Assembly: GCF_009741275.1 (NCBI RefSeq)
Contig: NZ_WOWS01000007.1
Span: 62,001 to 126,000 of the forward strand
DNA from: Winogradskyella endarachnes
GTDB lineage: Bacteria > Bacteroidota > Bacteroidia > Flavobacteriales > Flavobacteriaceae
Direction: 5' to 3'
Length of the DNA stretch: 64,000 nucleotides
This document shows positions 18,624 to 25,998 of this stretch, in pieces. Under the pieces are notes generated by a model, which was not told the DNA's origin, did not search any database, and worked only from the letters and a program-made list of their open reading frames with translations. The translations under genes and the position numbers were made by a program. Positions within the stretch are counted from its first letter, which is position 1. Each line of letters starts with the position of its first letter.

Positions 18624-18671
18624 GCCCTACGAAGCTTCGATTTTTTGAGAAGCGAAGTAGGGCTTTTTTTT
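18624..18671 (+). terminator. ssrA terminator
   Basis: GCCCTAC (18624-18630) pairs with GTAGGGC (18657-18663), with a further GAAGC/GCTTC-type helix inside, followed by eight T. It starts six bases after the mature tmRNA end. Confidence 0.85.
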
Positions 18672-18768
18672 ATACTTAGGTCCTTCTCTAACTTAACTTT
18701 TAAATGGGCTTCGGTGGACATGTCCACAATTTAAAAATTAAAATCTCAGAAAAAAATATCTAAACCTC

Positions 18769-19023
18769 ATGGATTTACCTTTTGCTGTCTATATCTTAAA
18801 ATGTAGTGATGACACTTACTATACTGGTTTCACTACCAATATTAATAACAGATTAAATGCTCATAACAAAAAAGAAGTTCAGTATACTAAATATAGACTT
18901 CCTTTAGAATTGGTTCATTTATCCTTATTTTCTAACAAACAAAAAGCTTATGATTATGAGAGGTATTTAAAATCAGGTTCTGGAATTGCATTTAGAAATA
19001 AACGCTTAGTTTTAAATTCTTAA
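18769..19023 (+). CDS. GIY-YIG nuclease-fold protein
   Basis: An 84-aa single-domain protein of the UvrC-type GIY-YIG superfamily (YhbQ-like). The paired motifs are VYILKCSDDTYYTGFT: the first strand reads VYI in place of GIY and the second YTG in place of YIG. They are followed by INNRLNAHNKK with the catalytic Arg, and a Glu in AYDYERYLKSG. Small free-standing members may act on DNA, but their role is poorly known. It lies directly downstream of ssrA and its terminator. Confidence 0.85.
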   Translation: MDLPFAVYILKCSDDTYYTGFTTNINNRLNAHNKKEVQYTKYRLPLELVHLSLFSNKQKAYDYERYLKSGSGIAFRNKRLVLNS

Positions 19024-19064
19024 TTATTAAAATTGAGAAAACTATTTTAAGAAAAGCATCACTC

Positions 19065-19529
19065 CTATTCGGCTAAATGAATACGCATTCTACCTGTTAT
19101 TTCAAGGACTTTTATTTGAAAAACAATGGGTAATTTATCTGTTTCTATTTTACTAGAAAATTCACTAATAAAATCTAACTTTCTAAATTCTTTATTAATA
19201 ATTAAGTCTTTAACACCTAAAGAGAACTGATGTAGTTTTGCTTTTGCAGCACTGCCAATTACTTCTTGGTAATTGCCATGAACTAATACAGATTTCCAAT
19301 CGTTAACTGAGTCTATATCTGTTACACTTAACGAAACATTTGTGTTTTTTCTCATAGCATTAATTTTTTGTCCTTCTGCAGAGTAACCTATTATAACATT
19401 ACTATCAATATCATAAAAATAAGTAATAGGCACAACGAAAGGTTTATCTCTATAGATATAAGATAAATTGCCTACATAATTTAGCATTAGTAGTGCAGTA
19501 GACTCTCTTTCATTTAATGCTCTAAACAT
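19065..19529 (-). CDS. pyridoxamine 5'-phosphate oxidase-like flavin-binding protein
   Basis: 154 aa of the split-barrel PNPOx/FMN-binding superfamily (Pyridox_ox_2 type). Visible parts are an N-terminal STALLMLNYVGNLSYIY strand pair, PFVVPITYFYD, the phosphate-binding-like region GYSAEGQKINAMRKN and WKSVLVHGNYQEV. It is not the PLP-forming PdxH; members often reduce nitro or quinone compounds or bind heme/F420/FMN. It has a TGAT-N4-ATCA site in front of its promoter, which places it in the putative stress regulon. Confidence 0.85.
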   Translation of the reverse strand: MFRALNERESTALLMLNYVGNLSYIYRDKPFVVPITYFYDIDSNVIIGYSAEGQKINAMRKNTNVSLSVTDIDSVNDWKSVLVHGNYQEVIGSAAKAKLHQFSLGVKDLIINKEFRKLDFISEFSSKIETDKLPIVFQIKVLEITGRMRIHLAE

Positions 19530-19551
19530 GACGTTACTATTTAAGTGTTTC

Positions 19552-19594
19552 CTAAGTTAATTCATATTAAATAGATAAATAATGATAAAAATCA
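19552..19594 (-). promoter_or_regulatory. promoter with TGAY-N4-RTCA site, PNPOx gene
   Basis: The palindrome TGATAAAAATCA lies at 19583-19594. The minus-strand -7 element TAACTTAG (19559-19552; one mismatch to TAnnTTTG) lies exactly 29.5 bp from the palindrome centre. The gene starts at 19529. Confidence 0.6.
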
Positions 19595-19634
19595 GTTAAA
19601 GGTATTTTTTTGAATAACGAAAAATATAATTGCT

Positions 19635-19931
19635 TTACTGTTCTTTATAAAAATTCAGTTTATTTTTAAGCGTCGTTATTTCAGACTGAAGATTTTCTAC
19701 TTGTTTTAGTAAATTATAAATAGCATCAATACCTTCTAAATTAATATCTAAATCATAATGTAAACGCATCATTTTTTCTACATCATTGAGTTGATTAGTT
19801 TGCAAATAATTTTCGTTTTCTGAAATGGTAATTTCAACTAAGTCATACTCGTGCAAGGCATTAATAAACGTTTTTGGAACATTGTAATGTGTACAAAATT
19901 GCTGAATTGAGATGAGATGAGTTGTTTCCAT
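19635..19931 (-). CDS. cbpM: CbpM-like MerR-type chaperone modulator
   Basis: 98 aa with a MerR-like helix-turn-helix start (ISIQQFCTHYNVPKTFINALHEYDLVEI in part) and a C-terminal coiled coil (LLKQVENLQSEITTLKNKL). This is the layout of CbpM, which binds and inhibits the J domain of CbpA. It follows cbpA after a single base, which supports the assignment. Confidence 0.8.
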   Translation of the reverse strand: METTHLISIQQFCTHYNVPKTFINALHEYDLVEITISENENYLQTNQLNDVEKMMRLHYDLDINLEGIDAIYNLLKQVENLQSEITTLKNKLNFYKEQ

Positions 19932-19932
19932 G

Positions 19933-20817
19933 TTATCTTAATTTTGATAATTCTGTGAAGAGTTCTTTTTCTTTTTCTGTTAGTTGAGTTGGCATTTTTA
20001 TATGGTATGTAACATACAAATCACCAAACTGACCCTCTTTTTTATACTTCGGAAATCCTTTTCCCTTTAGCTTAACTTTGGTTCCGTTTTGGGTTTCTGG
20101 TTTTACATTTAGTTTTACTTTACTATCAAAGGTTTTAACGGTAACTTCTCCTCCCAAAAGCGCTTTATACAAATCTAAATTTATAGTTGTATAAAGATTA
20201 TCTCCATCTCTTTTAAAAGCAGTATCATTTAGTATTGAGAATTCTATATACAAATCTCCATTTGGTCCATTATTAACACCTTTACCTCCATGTCCTTTAA
20301 TTTTTATAATCTGACCATTTTCTATTCCTGCTGGAATTGTGATTCGGATATTTTTATTGTTTACAGTAAGTGTTCGTTTATGCGTGGTATAAACATCTTT
20401 TAAATTGAGTTGTAATTGTGCATTAAAATCTTGGCCTTTAAATCTTACTTGTTGACCACGCGAATGTCCCGAACGCCCTCCAAACATAGAGCCAAAGAAA
20501 TCTGAAAAATCTTCTTCAGAATAACCACCATATTGGCTACTTGTGCTTCGTTGGTATTGCTCTTGTTGCTTGGCTTTTTCGTATTCTTCTGCATGTTGCC
20601 AATGCTCACCATGGTCATCGTACTTTTTACGATTTTCGGGATTACTTAAGACTTCGTGGGCTTCATTAACTTCTTTAAATTTTTGTTCTGCCTCCTTATC
20701 ATTTGGGTTAAGATCAGGATGGTATTTGCGTGCTAGTTTTCTATACGCTTTCTTAATTTCGGCCTCAGTTGCCGTTTTTGAGACATCCAAGGTTTTATAA
20801 TAATCTATAAATGCCAT
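19933..20817 (-). CDS. cbpA: DnaJ-class co-chaperone CbpA
   Basis: 294 aa. J domain at residues 5-70 with the HPD tripeptide at 33-35 (KYHPDLNP), a Gly/Ser/Gln-rich linker (about 75-125), then the DnaJ C-terminal peptide-binding domains. No CxxCxGxG zinc repeats, so a type II J protein that works with DnaK; CbpA also binds curved DNA. Its ATG overlaps the stop of an upstream minus-strand frame by one base (TAATG), implying translational coupling. Confidence 0.93.
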   Translation of the reverse strand: MAFIDYYKTLDVSKTATEAEIKKAYRKLARKYHPDLNPNDKEAEQKFKEVNEAHEVLSNPENRKKYDDHGEHWQHAEEYEKAKQQEQYQRSTSSQYGGYSEEDFSDFFGSMFGGRSGHSRGQQVRFKGQDFNAQLQLNLKDVYTTHKRTLTVNNKNIRITIPAGIENGQIIKIKGHGGKGVNNGPNGDLYIEFSILNDTAFKRDGDNLYTTINLDLYKALLGGEVTVKTFDSKVKLNVKPETQNGTKVKLKGKGFPKYKKEGQFGDLYVTYHIKMPTQLTEKEKELFTELSKLR

Positions 20818-21032
20818 TACTTTTTGTTATGCGTTTTTGTGTACTGTTTTAAAATTTGTTTAAGGCTTTGTAAATACTCTTCCATGATAGAAATATTAAT
20901 ATCTGGATGATTTTTTGAAGGAATCGTCATTGGGTTTTCCTCTAACGTTTCATAGAGTTCTGGGTAATTTACTTCAATACTTGTTGTTAACGTAATAATT
21001 TGATTTTCTATGTCTTGTAGCGTTTCATAGTT
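20817..21032 (-). pseudogene. 71-codon coding-like frame without a start codon, upstream of cbpA
   Basis: An open minus-strand frame, with residues including YETLQDIENQIITLTTSIEV and ISIMEEYLQSLKQILKQYTK, ends in a TAA that overlaps the cbpA ATG. It looks like a real small helical protein. However, a TAA (21033-21035) directly precedes its first sense codon, and there is no ATG, GTG or TTG among the first 20 codons; the first in-frame ATG comes late (at NPM). An ATG one frame away at 21028-21026 suggests a 1-base indel. Either a start-damaged gene or one with a rare start. Confidence 0.5.
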
Positions 21033-21139
21033 TTAATATTTAATTAATTACTATAGTAGAATTAACTATCTCTATATTTAATCTACTTGTTTCTACATTA
21101 TATAATCTACTTAGAAGAATAAAGCCCATAAAATTAAAA

Positions 21140-21607
21140 CTACTTACGGTCTCTTTTTGCCTTACTTGCTTTCAAAAAAATATTGCTTTTTACCTTTTTA
21201 TTAAATTCTAAACTTAATTTAGCTAACAAAATAGTTTCAGATTTATTTTGGCCAGCACAAGCTGCTGTTATCTTAGTAACCGTTTTTAGAATTAAAGTTT
21301 TTATATCTTTTGTAAATAATAATATATTTTCATTTTTAAATTGTACAAATCTATTGTAGCAATTTTCTACAAATGATTTTGACGGAACCTCATTATAATT
21401 ACACAGACTGCGAAACACTGAAAAAACAGCTTCTTCTGCATCATTTTTAGAAATATTAATCAACACCTTGTTGCTTAACCAATATTTCTTTACCAACAAC
21501 TCTACCGCTTCTACTTCGGTTGGTTTAATATACTTATCTACAGCGACAAAAGCATAAAATAACCGACCCAAATTTTGGTAAAATAAATATGTCGTGTAAC
21601 GCTTCAT
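21140..21607 (-). CDS. 155-aa helical protein, unknown; putative regulon member
   Basis: 155 aa, mostly helical, with a basic C-terminus (KASKAKRDRK). The N-terminal LFYQNLGRLFYAFVAVDKYI followed by a KPTEVEAVELLVKKYW helix recalls TerB-like domains, but I cannot assign it firmly. No membrane segment. It is divergent to the histidine kinase, and its promoter carries a TGAT-N4-ATCA palindrome at the standard spacing, so it is probably co-regulated with the universal stress genes. The stretch 21033-21139 holds nothing else recognisable. Confidence 0.6.
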   Translation of the reverse strand: MKRYTTYLFYQNLGRLFYAFVAVDKYIKPTEVEAVELLVKKYWLSNKVLINISKNDAEEAVFSVFRSLCNYNEVPSKSFVENCYNRFVQFKNENILLFTKDIKTLILKTVTKITAACAGQNKSETILLAKLSLEFNKKVKSNIFLKASKAKRDRK

Positions 21608-21623
21608 ACTAAAAGTATTTACT

Positions 21624-21666
21624 TAAAAGTATAAAAATGAAACAATTTTAAAAATGATATAAATCA
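21624..21666 (-). promoter_or_regulatory. promoter with TGAY-N4-RTCA site, 155-aa protein
   Basis: The palindrome TGATATAAATCA lies at 21655-21666. Minus-strand TACTTTTA (21631-21624) starts 29.5 bp from its centre. The site lies in the divergent gap and could also influence the kinase operon, but no good -7 element occurs at that spacing on the plus strand. Confidence 0.65.
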
Positions 21667-21757
21667 GCTATACTTTAAAATAAATTGAATTTAAATATGT
21701 ACTTATTATTAAAAAGAATATATATATTTAGCCTATTATTAAAAGCAACATTTTTAT

Positions 21758-23260
21758 ATGTTTAAACAAAACCAAGATATTTTTAACACTTTAGCAGAGG
21801 CTTTAGCTGAAGGAGTTATACTGGTTAACAAAGAACAAACAATTATTAAAACAAACACATCTGCAGATGTGATATTTGGCTACGAAAATGGGGAATTAGA
21901 GGGGCAAAAATTAGAGGTATTAATCCCTAAAAATTTTCATAGCACACATGATGACAAATTTAATGGCTATATAAAGAATACAACAAAGCGCCAAATGGCA
22001 ATAGGACGCGATTTGTTTGGGCTTAAAAAAAATGGACTTACTTTCCCCGTAGAAGTAGGTTTAAACCCTATACATATATTTGACAATACTTATATACTTG
22101 CCTTAGTAAAAGATATTACAGAACGCAAAAAGGCCGAACAAGAACTTTCGCATTGGGCAAATATTTTTAATGAGTCTTTAAATGAAATCTATATTTTTGA
22201 TTGTGAAACTTATCTTTTCACTGATGTAAATGTTGGTGCACAAAACAATATTGGCTATAGTTTAGAGGAATTAAAATTGCTAACACCTTTAGATATAAAA
22301 CCACATTTTAATAGAGAGCAATTTACAAATAAACTAAAGCCCTTAGTTGATGGAAAAGAAGATAAACTTATATTTGAGACCCAACATCAGCGTAAAGATG
22401 GCTCAACTTACCCAGTAGAAATTCATCTACAATTATCTATTCTAGGTAACAAAAAAGTGTTTGTGGCTATAATTTTAGATATTACAGAACGAAAAAATTA
22501 TACCGAAAAGTTAGAAAGTACTGTTGAAAAACGCACCTCAGAATTAAAAAATGCTTTAGCTAAAGAACAAGAGTTAAATGAGTTAAAAACAAAATTCTTA
22601 TCACTAGTATCACATGAGTTTAAAACACCTTTAAGTGGTATTTTAACTTCAACAATGCTACTTAAAAAATACACATTAACAGAGCAGCAAGAACGAAGAG
22701 ACAAACACATTAAAACCATCTCAGATAAAGTTCATTATTTAAATAATATTCTAAGCGACTTCTTATCTGTAGAGCGTTTAGAACAAGGAAAAATTAAATA
22801 TTCTCCAAGTACATTTAAGGTAAGTAAAGTAGTAAACGAAGTTATATACAACGCTAATATGTTACTAAAAGACGGCCAACAAATTAATTATCCAGAAGGC
22901 ATTGATGGTTATTTTTTGCATCAAGACGAAAAGATTGTAGAATTATCACTCTCAAATATTGTTCATAATGCTATTAAATATTCTTCCGAAAACACCATTA
23001 TAGATATCAGTATAATACAAGATGAGTCTAAAACTACATTTAAGGTAAAAGATAACGGTATTGGAATACCCAAAAAGGATCAAAAAAATATTTTTAATCG
23101 TTATTTTAGAGCCGAAAATGCTTTGTTAACCCAAGGCACAGGAATCGGTCTAAATATTGTAAAAGACCATTTAAAAAATTTAAAAGGAATAATTTATTTT
23201 GAAAGTGAACCTAATAAAGGTACTATTTTCACTATTGAATTACCAAATATAGCAGAATAA
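21758..23260 (+). CDS. cytosolic PAS-PAS sensor histidine kinase, FixL-like
   Basis: 500 aa with no membrane segment. PAS1 at about 8-128, PAS2 about 131-248, a short coiled coil, HisKA with phospho-acceptor His286 (SLVSHEFKTP), then HATPase with N-box (HNAIKYSS), DNGIGIP, FNRYFRAE and GTGIGLNIV. PAS1 resembles the FixL heme PAS: His64 and Arg84 occupy the places of the heme-ligand His and the O2-sensing Arg, with the same 20-residue spacing. Because similar residues occur in some non-heme PAS domains, heme binding is only a hypothesis. Its stop overlaps the response regulator start by one base. Confidence 0.9.
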   Translation: MFKQNQDIFNTLAEALAEGVILVNKEQTIIKTNTSADVIFGYENGELEGQKLEVLIPKNFHSTHDDKFNGYIKNTTKRQMAIGRDLFGLKKNGLTFPVEVGLNPIHIFDNTYILALVKDITERKKAEQELSHWANIFNESLNEIYIFDCETYLFTDVNVGAQNNIGYSLEELKLLTPLDIKPHFNREQFTNKLKPLVDGKEDKLIFETQHQRKDGSTYPVEIHLQLSILGNKKVFVAIILDITERKNYTEKLESTVEKRTSELKNALAKEQELNELKTKFLSLVSHEFKTPLSGILTSTMLLKKYTLTEQQERRDKHIKTISDKVHYLNNILSDFLSVERLEQGKIKYSPSTFKVSKVVNEVIYNANMLLKDGQQINYPEGIDGYFLHQDEKIVELSLSNIVHNAIKYSSENTIIDISIIQDESKTTFKVKDNGIGIPKKDQKNIFNRYFRAENALLTQGTGIGLNIVKDHLKNLKGIIYFESEPNKGTIFTIELPNIAE

Positions 23261-24321
23261 TGAAACAAATATTATTAATAGAAGACGATATAACTTTAAG
23301 AGAGAATACTGCAGAAATACTAGAACTCTCTGGCTATAAAATTGAAACAGCAGCTAATGGAAAAATTGGTGTAGAAAAAGCAAAAGAAGTATTACCAGAT
23401 ATTATTGTTTGTGATATTATGATGCCAGAACTAGATGGATATGGAGTTTTAGAAGCCATGTCTAAAGATAAAACCACAAAGTATATTCCGTTTATTTTTT
23501 TATCTGCAAAAACTGAGCGACAAGATGTACGTAAAGGGATGGATTTAGGTGCTGATGACTACATTACCAAGCCATTTGCTGAAGACGAATTAATTAGTGC
23601 TATTGAAAGTAGAATTGCAAAAGCAGCCATACTTAAAGAAGAAAGAGAACAATCTATCCATAAAGCTTCCGTTGAAAGCGAAGATGACGATGAAATTAAA
23701 ACCTTAAATGGCTTAAAAAATTATTTTGACGATAATGGTACCGTTTTTAATTTTAGCAAAAACACCGTAGTATATAGGGAACAAGATCATGCTAATTATA
23801 TTTATCTTATTAATAAAGGTACAGTAAAATGCCACCAAATTGATGAGCAAGGTAAAGAGCTTGTAACTACAATTTATAAAGAAGACGACTTATTTGGATA
23901 CACTACATTTACAAGCAATAATCCACATAAAGAAACAGCAACTACTATTGGAGAGGTTGAACTAACAGGTATTTCTGCCAAACATTTTAACCAAATATTA
24001 AATGAAAACCACAAATTAGCTATAGAAATTATACAGTTATTATCTGATAACATTTCTAATATGAAAAATCAATTATTAGAAATGGCCTATAGTTCTGTAT
24101 CTAAAAAAACGGCTTCTACGATATTAAAATTTGCCGAAAAGATAAATCGTAAACCGGAGGATCCAATTAAAATTTCTAGAAGTGATTTAGCCAGTGTTGC
24201 TGGTATTGCCACAGAAACCTTAATAAGAACTTTAACTAGTTTTAAGCGAGATGGCATTATAAAAATTGAAGGTAGAAATATAAAAATTGTAGATATAGAA
24301 GAACTTAAAAGAATAGGTTAA
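23260..24321 (+). CDS. response regulator with CRP/FNR-type DNA-binding output (REC-CRP)
   Basis: 353 aa. REC domain at 1-125 with Asp9-Asp10, phospho-acceptor Asp52 (VCDIMMPELDG) and Lys in YITKPF. Then a cyclic-nucleotide-binding-like barrel (about 160-275) and a Crp-type HTH (about 285-345). The barrel lacks the Arg/Glu cAMP pocket, and no FNR cysteine cluster is present, so phosphorylation is the probable signal. The recognition helix has Glu319 and Arg323 (TETLIR), the residues that read the TGA core in CRP and FNR. Co-translated with the kinase. Likely activator of the TGAY-N4-RTCA promoters nearby. Confidence 0.93.
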   Translation: MKQILLIEDDITLRENTAEILELSGYKIETAANGKIGVEKAKEVLPDIIVCDIMMPELDGYGVLEAMSKDKTTKYIPFIFLSAKTERQDVRKGMDLGADDYITKPFAEDELISAIESRIAKAAILKEEREQSIHKASVESEDDDEIKTLNGLKNYFDDNGTVFNFSKNTVVYREQDHANYIYLINKGTVKCHQIDEQGKELVTTIYKEDDLFGYTTFTSNNPHKETATTIGEVELTGISAKHFNQILNENHKLAIEIIQLLSDNISNMKNQLLEMAYSSVSKKTASTILKFAEKINRKPEDPIKISRSDLASVAGIATETLIRTLTSFKRDGIIKIEGRNIKIVDIEELKRIG

Positions 24322-24344
24322 TTATAGATCAATTAGCATATACC

Positions 24345-24387
24345 TGATATATATCATTTTCATTAAGGCTGCTTACTTTTAAATTTG
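24345..24387 (+). promoter_or_regulatory. promoter with TGAY-N4-RTCA site, first universal stress gene
   Basis: The palindrome TGATATATATCA lies at 24345-24356. The perfect -7 element TAAATTTG (24380-24387) starts 29.5 bp from its centre. The start codon follows 21 bases later. Confidence 0.75.
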
Positions 24388-24408
24388 TACTAGTTAAGTT
24401 GTTGCTAA

Positions 24409-25257
24409 ATGAAAAATATACTACTACCAACAGATTTTTCTGAGAACTCATGGAATGCCATTAGATATGCCATGCGGTTTTTTGAAAAAACAGAATGCAA
24501 TTTTTACCTGTTGCATGTTAATAGATTAGATAGTCTAGCTGTTACTGATACTTCATTATTACTAAACAATACCGTTGTAGACAAGGTATACACGTCCTCT
24601 TCTAAGCAAAAGTTACGTAATCTATTAAAGGAAATAGCAGAAATAACTGTAGATAAACGCATCCATAAATTTTTCACGCTTAGCGACCAAGGTTCCTTTA
24701 TAGAATCTATTAGAAAAACTGTAAATGAAAAGCAGATAGATTGTATAGTTATGGGTACAAAAGGTGCTTCAGAATTTGAAAGAATTATTTTAGGCACTAA
24801 TACTGCAGATGTTATAACTAAAGTAAAATGTAACGTGTTAGCCATACCAGAAAATGCAGAATATGTAACGCCAAAAGAAGTTGCATTTCCTACAGATTTT
24901 TCACTATCTAATAATCTTCAGGTATTAGAACCAATGGCAGAAATTATAGAACGGTTTAAAACAAACTTGAGAATTCTTCATATCAGTGGCAATAAAGACA
25001 GCCTTAATGCAGAACAAATTGAAAATAAAGAATTATTAGAAGATTATTTTAGTACAAATCCGTTTACGTTTCATTATTTAAAAAACAAAAAAGTAGAAGA
25101 TGCTATAGAATGTTTTGTAGAAAGTAGAGCCGTTAATTTAATTTGTATGGTTGCAAAGAATCTAAATTATTTTCAACAAATATTATTTCATTCAAAAGTA
25201 GAGAAAATTAGTTACCATGTAGATATTCCATTTTTAGTATTACATGAAATAGATTAA
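24409..25257 (+). CDS. double-domain universal stress protein 1
   Basis: 282 aa, two UspA folds in tandem. The first begins ILLPTDFSENSWNAIRYA and has the ATP-binding signature G-2x-G-9x-G-T (MGTKGASEFERIILGT). The second (from about residue 155, VAFPTDFS) lacks that motif. Cytosolic. First of the series of seven paralogs here. Preceded by a TGAY-N4-RTCA promoter and followed after 19 bases by a membrane protein gene. Confidence 0.92.
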   Translation: MKNILLPTDFSENSWNAIRYAMRFFEKTECNFYLLHVNRLDSLAVTDTSLLLNNTVVDKVYTSSSKQKLRNLLKEIAEITVDKRIHKFFTLSDQGSFIESIRKTVNEKQIDCIVMGTKGASEFERIILGTNTADVITKVKCNVLAIPENAEYVTPKEVAFPTDFSLSNNLQVLEPMAEIIERFKTNLRILHISGNKDSLNAEQIENKELLEDYFSTNPFTFHYLKNKKVEDAIECFVESRAVNLICMVAKNLNYFQQILFHSKVEKISYHVDIPFLVLHEID

Positions 25258-25276
25258 GACAAAAAAATTATCAGAT

Positions 25277-25663
25277 ATGGACAATTCATTATTTTTTGCA
25301 AAATTTTGGGGTTGGTATCTCTTAATATTCTTTTTTATCTTAAGTGTTAACCCTAAACGAATTAAACAAGTATTTGACGATTTATACGATCAAAAATTTT
25401 TAATTATTATTGCATTTATGGCCATTGTAATAGGATTACTGAACATTATATTTCATAATATTTGGGAGCTTAGTTACAAACTAATAATTACACTTATAGG
25501 TTGGACAGCCCTTTTTATGGGATTGGCACTATTTTCTTTTCCAAAACAAACCGTCTCTTTTATAGCCTTAACTAACATTAAATTAGTACAAGTTATATAT
25601 ACCCTATTTTTATTGTTAGGTATTTATTTACTTAATACAGCTTATAGCATCGTTTTATTTTAA
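25277..25663 (+). CDS. four-segment membrane protein in stress cluster
   Basis: 128 aa with four hydrophobic segments (about 6-22, 45-62, 70-90 and 103-125) and a short basic cytosolic loop (NPKRIKQVFDDLYDQ). No family recognised. It lies 19 bases behind the first universal stress gene and is probably co-transcribed with it. Confidence 0.65.
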   Translation: MDNSLFFAKFWGWYLLIFFFILSVNPKRIKQVFDDLYDQKFLIIIAFMAIVIGLLNIIFHNIWELSYKLIITLIGWTALFMGLALFSFPKQTVSFIALTNIKLVQVIYTLFLLLGIYLLNTAYSIVLF

Positions 25664-25666
25664 AGA

Positions 25667-25709
25667 TGATAAAAGTCATAGTTATAAAGTATTTTCAGAT
25701 GTAATTTTG
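25667..25709 (+). promoter_or_regulatory. TGAY-N4-RTCA site plus consensus -7 in front of a non-coding stretch
   Basis: The site TGATAAAAGTCA lies at 25667-25678. A perfect -7 element TAATTTTG at 25702-25709 starts 29.5 bp from its centre. No reading frame follows before 25999; instead a structured region ends in a U-tract (see 25715-25893). Confidence 0.65.
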
Positions 25710-25714
25710 TAGCA

Positions 25715-25893
25715 CAATCTTGGTGTGGTTACTATTAATCTAAGAGAGACAGTTTTATTCAATATTGCTCGAGTTTGTTAAGATATTTTTTAAAACTAAG
25801 TGATTTTTTTGGTTGGTTCATAGTCTAAATCTTTTTAGACTTTATTCATTAGTTTTTTAAAATAATCATGAATAATCTGTCTCTCTTTTTTTT
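25715..25893 (+). ncRNA. candidate structured small RNA (about 180 nt)
   Basis: A promoter at 25667-25709 predicts a start near 25715. AAGAGAGACAG (25742-25752) pairs perfectly with CTGTCTCTCTT (25877-25887), extended by TTATTCA (25755-25761) with TGAATAA (25869-25875). Inside, AAAACTAA (25792-25799) pairs with TTAGTTTT (25849-25856) and AGTCTAAA (25822-25829) with TTTAGACT (25834-25841). The last strand runs into eight or more T (25886-25893), an intrinsic terminator. No reading frame. Could be a regulated sRNA or a 6S-type RNA; a MITE-like element is less likely. Confidence 0.5.
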
Positions 25894-25931
25894 AATTACA
25901 CATCACTTCCCACACTAACCAATTCATTGCC

Positions 25932-25974
25932 TGACTTTTGTCATAGTTTTTAAAAGTTTTAGTTTTTACTTTTA
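25932..25974 (+). promoter_or_regulatory. promoter with TGAY-N4-RTCA site, second universal stress gene
   Basis: The perfect palindrome TGACTTTTGTCA lies at 25932-25943, and TACTTTTA at 25967-25974 starts 29.5 bp from its centre. The ATG follows at 25999. Confidence 0.75.
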
Positions 25975-25998
25975 TAATCAACGCTAAAACAGAAGATT

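Noticed and set aside
25742-25887. Inverted repeats of the small RNA candidate as ends of a MITE
   Set aside because: No target duplication is visible at the ends, internal nested stems and a promoter exist, and the second arm runs into a terminator U-tract; kept only as an alternative.
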